A stretch of DNA of 64,000 nucleotides from Tanytarsus gracilentus. Its lineage: Eukaryota > Arthropoda > Insecta > Diptera > Chironomidae. The stretch is from positions 4,994,001-5,058,000 of the forward strand of contig JAXRKN010000044.1 of NCBI GenBank assembly GCA_038502055.1. The letters are read 5' to 3'. This document shows positions 60,067 through 64,000 of the stretch, in pieces. The notes beneath the pieces were generated by a model that saw only the letters and a program-made list of their open reading frames with translations, was not told the origin of the DNA and ran no database searches. How positions within the stretch are numbered: position 1 is the first letter of the stretch; each line of letters begins with the position of its first letter. A program made the position numbers and the translations under genes.

Positions 60067-61466
60067 ATGGACTCAAGAAATAAGAATATAAGCAAAAGAC
60101 GGCGTTCGACAAGAGTCCAAAGATCCACCGAAGAAAAGGCGCGAAAAAATGTAAAATCCGAGTTGACATTAATGAATTGGAAAGTGTTTGATATGCGAAT
60201 GGATGAAGTTCTAAAGGAAGCTTTAAAAATTTATTTCGAACAAGATGACAATACTGATAACGCAGATCGCATCGCTTACCTTTCAATTCTTAAAAAAATC
60301 TGCAAAGTCAACGATTGGCATAACAAAAGGATTATTGAAAGCGATGTTCAAATTAAATGCTTCACCGGGAAGATGCTTGCAGAATGCAATAAGAAAAAGT
60401 TCCAAGAATATTTATCGAATTGGATCAAGAACAAGATGGAAATGGTGTGCGAGAAAACCAACGAGTTGAAATTCAAAGCCATCACGAAATCCTATATAAA
60501 TCGGATAAATTCGTTTGGCGTGAAACCTAATACCATTGAGGAAAAGATAACAAAATTCAGACGCTCTACAAAAGAGAGTGAAAGAAACACGAGTGAAGCA
60601 TCCAAAGAGAAAAATAACAAAAATTGTGGCAATTGTCGACTGTGCGGTAATTGCACAAGACTAGTTATAGATCTAAATGACACCTGTGGATATGTTTTGT
60701 TCAAGGATTTAGTTCAAAATTACTGTCGGTAAGTAAAGTCGCAGTTAATTTTATTAAAATTCATTTAAATTTTTCTTTTTTTAGTGTTGAATTAAGCGAG
60801 GATCCTCGCCTCTCTCAAAAAGTCTGTGTTGACTGCAAAATCTCAATAGAAAACTTTATCAAATTTTGTGATATCATTGACAAAAATCAAACGGCCTTGA
60901 ACGAAGAATTTCCTGCTTTGTCTTTATCTATTGCAATTAAGGAGGAAATCGACATTGCTCCGCCATCACCTCCCCTTTCAACAGACATCGATGAATCGCA
61001 AGACACACATACTTTGCTAAGCAATCAAGACTCTCCGGATTTTCGTATCGAGTCAGTCGAGGGAAGCTTAGTAGCTGATTTTGATTTTACTAGATTCGTT
61101 GACGAAATGATTTTTGATGATTTTGACTCAATTAATCAGTTTAAATATGCAGCACTTCCTAATGAACCCTTTAACAGCACTGTAGAGTCAGTAGACTCGC
61201 AACCACCTGATGTCAGGGAAAAAATTGAGGATCTTATGCTAAAGATTAAAAAATGCTCAGTGCCCTTGTACGAGTTACCAATCGAATTTATTCCAAGTGA
61301 TAGCGAAAGTGAAGATGATGAAAGCAGCCAAGAGTCTAATAATCTGCTGGAAGAAATGGAAACTACATCTATAACTAAAAATAATAGCTACAAAAGACAA
61401 AGAACGGATGAAATCTCGAATACCTCACAAAGTCCTTCAGTTAATTTTTACAACACTAATTTTTAA
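60067..61466 (+). CDS. ZAD-domain protein without C2H2 fingers
   Basis: Two exons (60067-60728 and 60785-61466) give 447 residues. A ZAD zinc-binding module sits in the middle: C-R-L-C at 190-193 and C-V-D-C at 235-238, with the L-S-Q-K-V-C-x-x-C pattern typical of insect ZAD proteins. ZAD modules mediate dimerisation of insect transcription factors and usually sit at the N-terminus before C2H2 fingers. Here about 185 residues precede it, with a basic start and a helical Lys/Glu-rich region I do not recognise, and an acidic Ser-rich region follows. No C2H2 finger is seen to the stop. It may be an adaptor or a degenerate family member. It converges with a ZAD-C2H2 gene. Confidence 0.8.
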
Positions 61467-61638
61467 ACGTTAAAAAATTGATTATTTTTTCCTTCGTCGA
61501 CGTAAATTTTATGAAACGTGCCATTTAGGTATCTCAAATGTGTTTATTTTAAAAATTTATATGTTATTTTATAATTCATTTTTATGTTTTTCAACCAATT
61601 AAAGTTTAATAAAGAGAAAAAAATACGAAAATCCTTAT

Positions 61639-63339
61639 TTATGGCTTAGGGACGGAATGTTTCGTAAATTCGTGAGTGATGAGCAATGCATTAGTGCGGA
61701 ATTCCTTGACGCAGTGTCTGCACTTGAATGGCTTTTCACCTAAAGGTTTAAATTAGATTAGAATTAGAATAAAAATTTTAAAAATCACCTGAATGGGTCA
61801 AGAGATGATACTCGTATCCTGCCTGCGAGATTAAAACTCGATTACATCCGTCGATGGTGCATGGATAAGTTTTGCGATTTCCAATTTCACGAACTTTTGG
61901 ATGGAAGTGCTTTCCTTCGTGTCCCACAATTGTTCGTCGTCTGCATTTTTCTCGTTGTTTTTGCGGTGAATTGGGAAGAGCTAATTGCGATTTTGAGCGC
62001 TTCATACCACCAGGTACCGGCATTTTCCAATCGCAATCGTTTGATGTCTTTGGCTTTTTCGGAAATTCATCATCGCTATCATCTGAACTTGTTTGATCGA
62101 CTTCTTGAACCGTATCATGAACACTCATTTTGTGTACACGAAGCTGTGTCATGCTTTGGCAGTAGTGAGCGCATTCAACGCATACGTAGAGCTGGAAATT
62201 CATATCGGCGTGAGCTTTCATGTAGTGATTTATCAAGCATGGAATATTTAGGAAAATGCGCGTAGGTTCACAAAAGACACAAGAAAAGGCGAGATGCTGA
62301 TGATGTTCTGTCGAGTGATTGATGAATGAGTAGAGTGCCGCAAATTCACGAACGCAATTTTTTTCACCGCAACGAACTTTGAAACTATTGATAGATGCAC
62401 TTTTCAAGTGTGTCATATAAGCGAGCAAACCAGTGATTTCAGTGTTACAATGGCCACATTGATACGTAAAGTCAGTCCACTTCTTTGTACCTTGTAAAAT
62501 TTTATATATCATAATATTATATAGGCCTCGATAATCTCTCATTAATGCATTTCATTTAAAATTTTACCTTGATACTCCTTAAGCCAGTCAGCAGAAATTT
62601 CACCTTCGTCGTTCAAATGCTCAAAATCAATATGGATGTGTGTAAAATCCTCAAGTTCCTTTAGGATGTCTTTGAAAGCGAGTTCTTGAGTTAAATTTAA
62701 AATGAATTATTAAATTTATGATAATTAAAATATTTAAAATTAAAAGTTACCTTCGGCAAATAGTTCGCGGATACTGGTGAAGGCATTAAAGCTCTGGAAG
62801 TTAAGAGAATTATTAAATTATTGTTTTAAAACTGTTAAACTTGTCTACCTTTGAATTTTTGGATGAGCTTCTTCCCTCGCCAGAATTCGGTGCTTTTTCA
62901 AAAGAGAAGAATTTTCGTTCTTCCGTTTCCGTCTGAAACAGGATGTTGTTTAAAAAGCCTTAATTAACTAACTAACACTTACCTTAACTTTAATTTTCGG
63001 GATTGTTGATCGACGCTTTCCTTTTGGCGGCATAATTTTTTCTTCCTTCATAAAATCGAACGCGATTTGTGAAATAGCTGCACGAATGTTGTTCGCTGCC
63101 AGCAATGCATTCTCATTACTCTTCCAGCTACTTCCCAATGCGGCAATGAGGCTTAACTGAGCTCGACAGACTTCGCAAATTTTTTGTGGAAGCAAATTAT
63201 TCGAATCCAACTTGGCGTTCATATTATTCTCAATTATTTCCTTAAAGGTCAATTTTCCATCCACAATATCGTTAATAGAGACTTTTAACAACTCATCCCC
63301 ACAAGTTTTACCGCAGCTGCGACAGCAATTCGACGACAT
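61639..63339 (-). CDS. ZAD-C2H2 zinc-finger protein
   Basis: Six exons (62983-63339, 62849-62932, 62751-62793, 62568-62684, 61789-62490, 61639-61739) give 467 residues. The N-terminal ZAD has C-R-S-C (C6, C9) and C-E-V-C (C55, C58) with L-L-P-Q-K-I-C. After a short linker come about six C2H2-like fingers, several atypical: Y-Q-C-G-H-C, R-C-G-E-K-N-C, F-S-C-V-F-C, Y-V-C-V-E-C, then an acidic and basic spacer, then Y-P-C-T-I-D-G-C and F-K-C-R-H-C joined by an H-S-G-E-K-P-F linker. A nuclear DNA-binding regulator of the insect ZAD-ZNF class is likely; target unknown. A nuclear-localisation-like K-G-K-R-R-S lies before the fingers. Confidence 0.92.
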
Positions 63340-64000
63340 TGTAATACGATTTATAATTAATTTTTAATTTTTTAAGGAGACGAAAAAAAGACGTGCGAGC
63401 GAGCGAGTGAGATAGATGATCTTTGATCTTGATCTTGAGTTCAAATTTTCCGTTATTTATTTTGAACTTTAACGGGTTTTTTTAGAATCTAATGTAAGTC
63501 ATGAGAAATTTTATTCGTCAAAAGCTATTAATTAAAATTGGTTAGATTTCACCAATAAAAATTCTCATGCTCGATAAAAATTCGATTTAAAATTTAATTT
63601 TCGGGTAGGCCGAACAAAAGATTTCAAAGATAAGGAGTACGATATATATATAAATTTTAACGTATTCAGCGACGGACATTAATCATTGAGTATAAACACA
63701 CAATGAATCGAGCACATTGGTATAAATTACAATTAATAAAAACCTCCTATAATTAAATAATTGAAACGAGATGATCGCAAATTAATTTATTGACATCGAC
63801 TGTTGTTTCCCATGAATGCATTCGAATGCATAAAGAGAGCTAAGGAAGAGGAGACGCGATGATCAGAAGTCGCAGGGCATTTATTAAATTTTCATTTGTT
63901 TGTTTTCGCCATCACCATCATCATCATAATATATTTTCGGTGGGTCTTGTGCGAGAACTTAATTATCATAGAGCGGCGCCTTAAATGCAAATCGATTTTG
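63340..64000. other. upstream region of the ZAD-C2H2 gene, no other gene seen
   Basis: Contains the leader and promoter of the ZAD-C2H2 gene, with a purine-rich GAGCGAGCGAGTGAG stretch at about 63398-63412, then A+T-rich sequence and a short CAT repeat near 63911-63927. Confidence 0.5.

Noticed and set aside
1..64000. tRNA, rRNA, CRISPR arrays, operons and bacterial signals
   Set aside because: No tRNA B-box-like core, no repeat-spacer array and no polycistronic layout were seen; the split genes make this eukaryotic nuclear DNA.

Overview
The window is nuclear DNA from an insect, most likely a dipteran. It is strongly A+T-rich (roughly 70% by eye). Genes are split by short introns with standard GT/AG borders, and the protein set is that of an insect: a bunched/TSC22 gene, organic anion transporters with a Kazal domain, Pten, an SR splicing factor and two ZAD-type zinc-finger genes. 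I see no bacterial, viral or organellar sequence and no tRNA or rRNA gene. All exon borders were assigned by eye from reading frame, splice sites and recalled family sequence; exon lengths were checked for phase.

Layout. 1-2.1 kb: tandem repeats and a decayed hAT transposon with inverted ends and an 8-bp target duplication. 3.6-19.8 kb (+): the bunched (bun) locus, a long-isoform exon, several candidate alternative first exons, one shared small exon and the last exon with the TSC box. 21.6-28.7 kb: two organic anion transporter genes head to head. 29.9-33.6 kb: SC35/SRSF2 (-) and the release factor eRF3 (+), divergent. 33.6-39.0 kb: gene-poor. 39.0-44.2 kb (-): Pten, with three candidate mutually exclusive last exons and an apparent one-base frameshift in the C2 domain. 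46.9-49.5 kb (+): RpL9 and TRAPPC12 in tandem. 50.2-63.3 kb: a compact housekeeping cluster of alternating strands: PCIF1 (-), Tom70 (+), ATP synthase subunit g (-), CCT4 (+), FCF1 (-), a ZAD protein (+) and a ZAD-C2H2 protein (-).

The genes do not form one pathway. Many are core cell functions: translation (RpL9, eRF3), ribosome assembly (FCF1), splicing (SC35), mRNA cap modification (PCIF1), protein folding (CCT4), mitochondrial import and ATP synthesis (Tom70, subunit g) and vesicle traffic (TRAPPC12). bun and Pten are both growth regulators. From memory, bun, Pten, RpL9 and the Oatp33E pair all lie on Drosophila chromosome arm 2L (Muller element B), so the window probably represents that element.

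No clearly new multi-gene system was found. The points most worth checking are the Pten frameshift and its alternative C-termini, the bun first-exon array, a 27-residue hydrophobic small ORF inside bun, the intact catalytic motif of PCIF1, a ZAD protein without zinc fingers, and a sequence motif shared by several housekeeping promoters.
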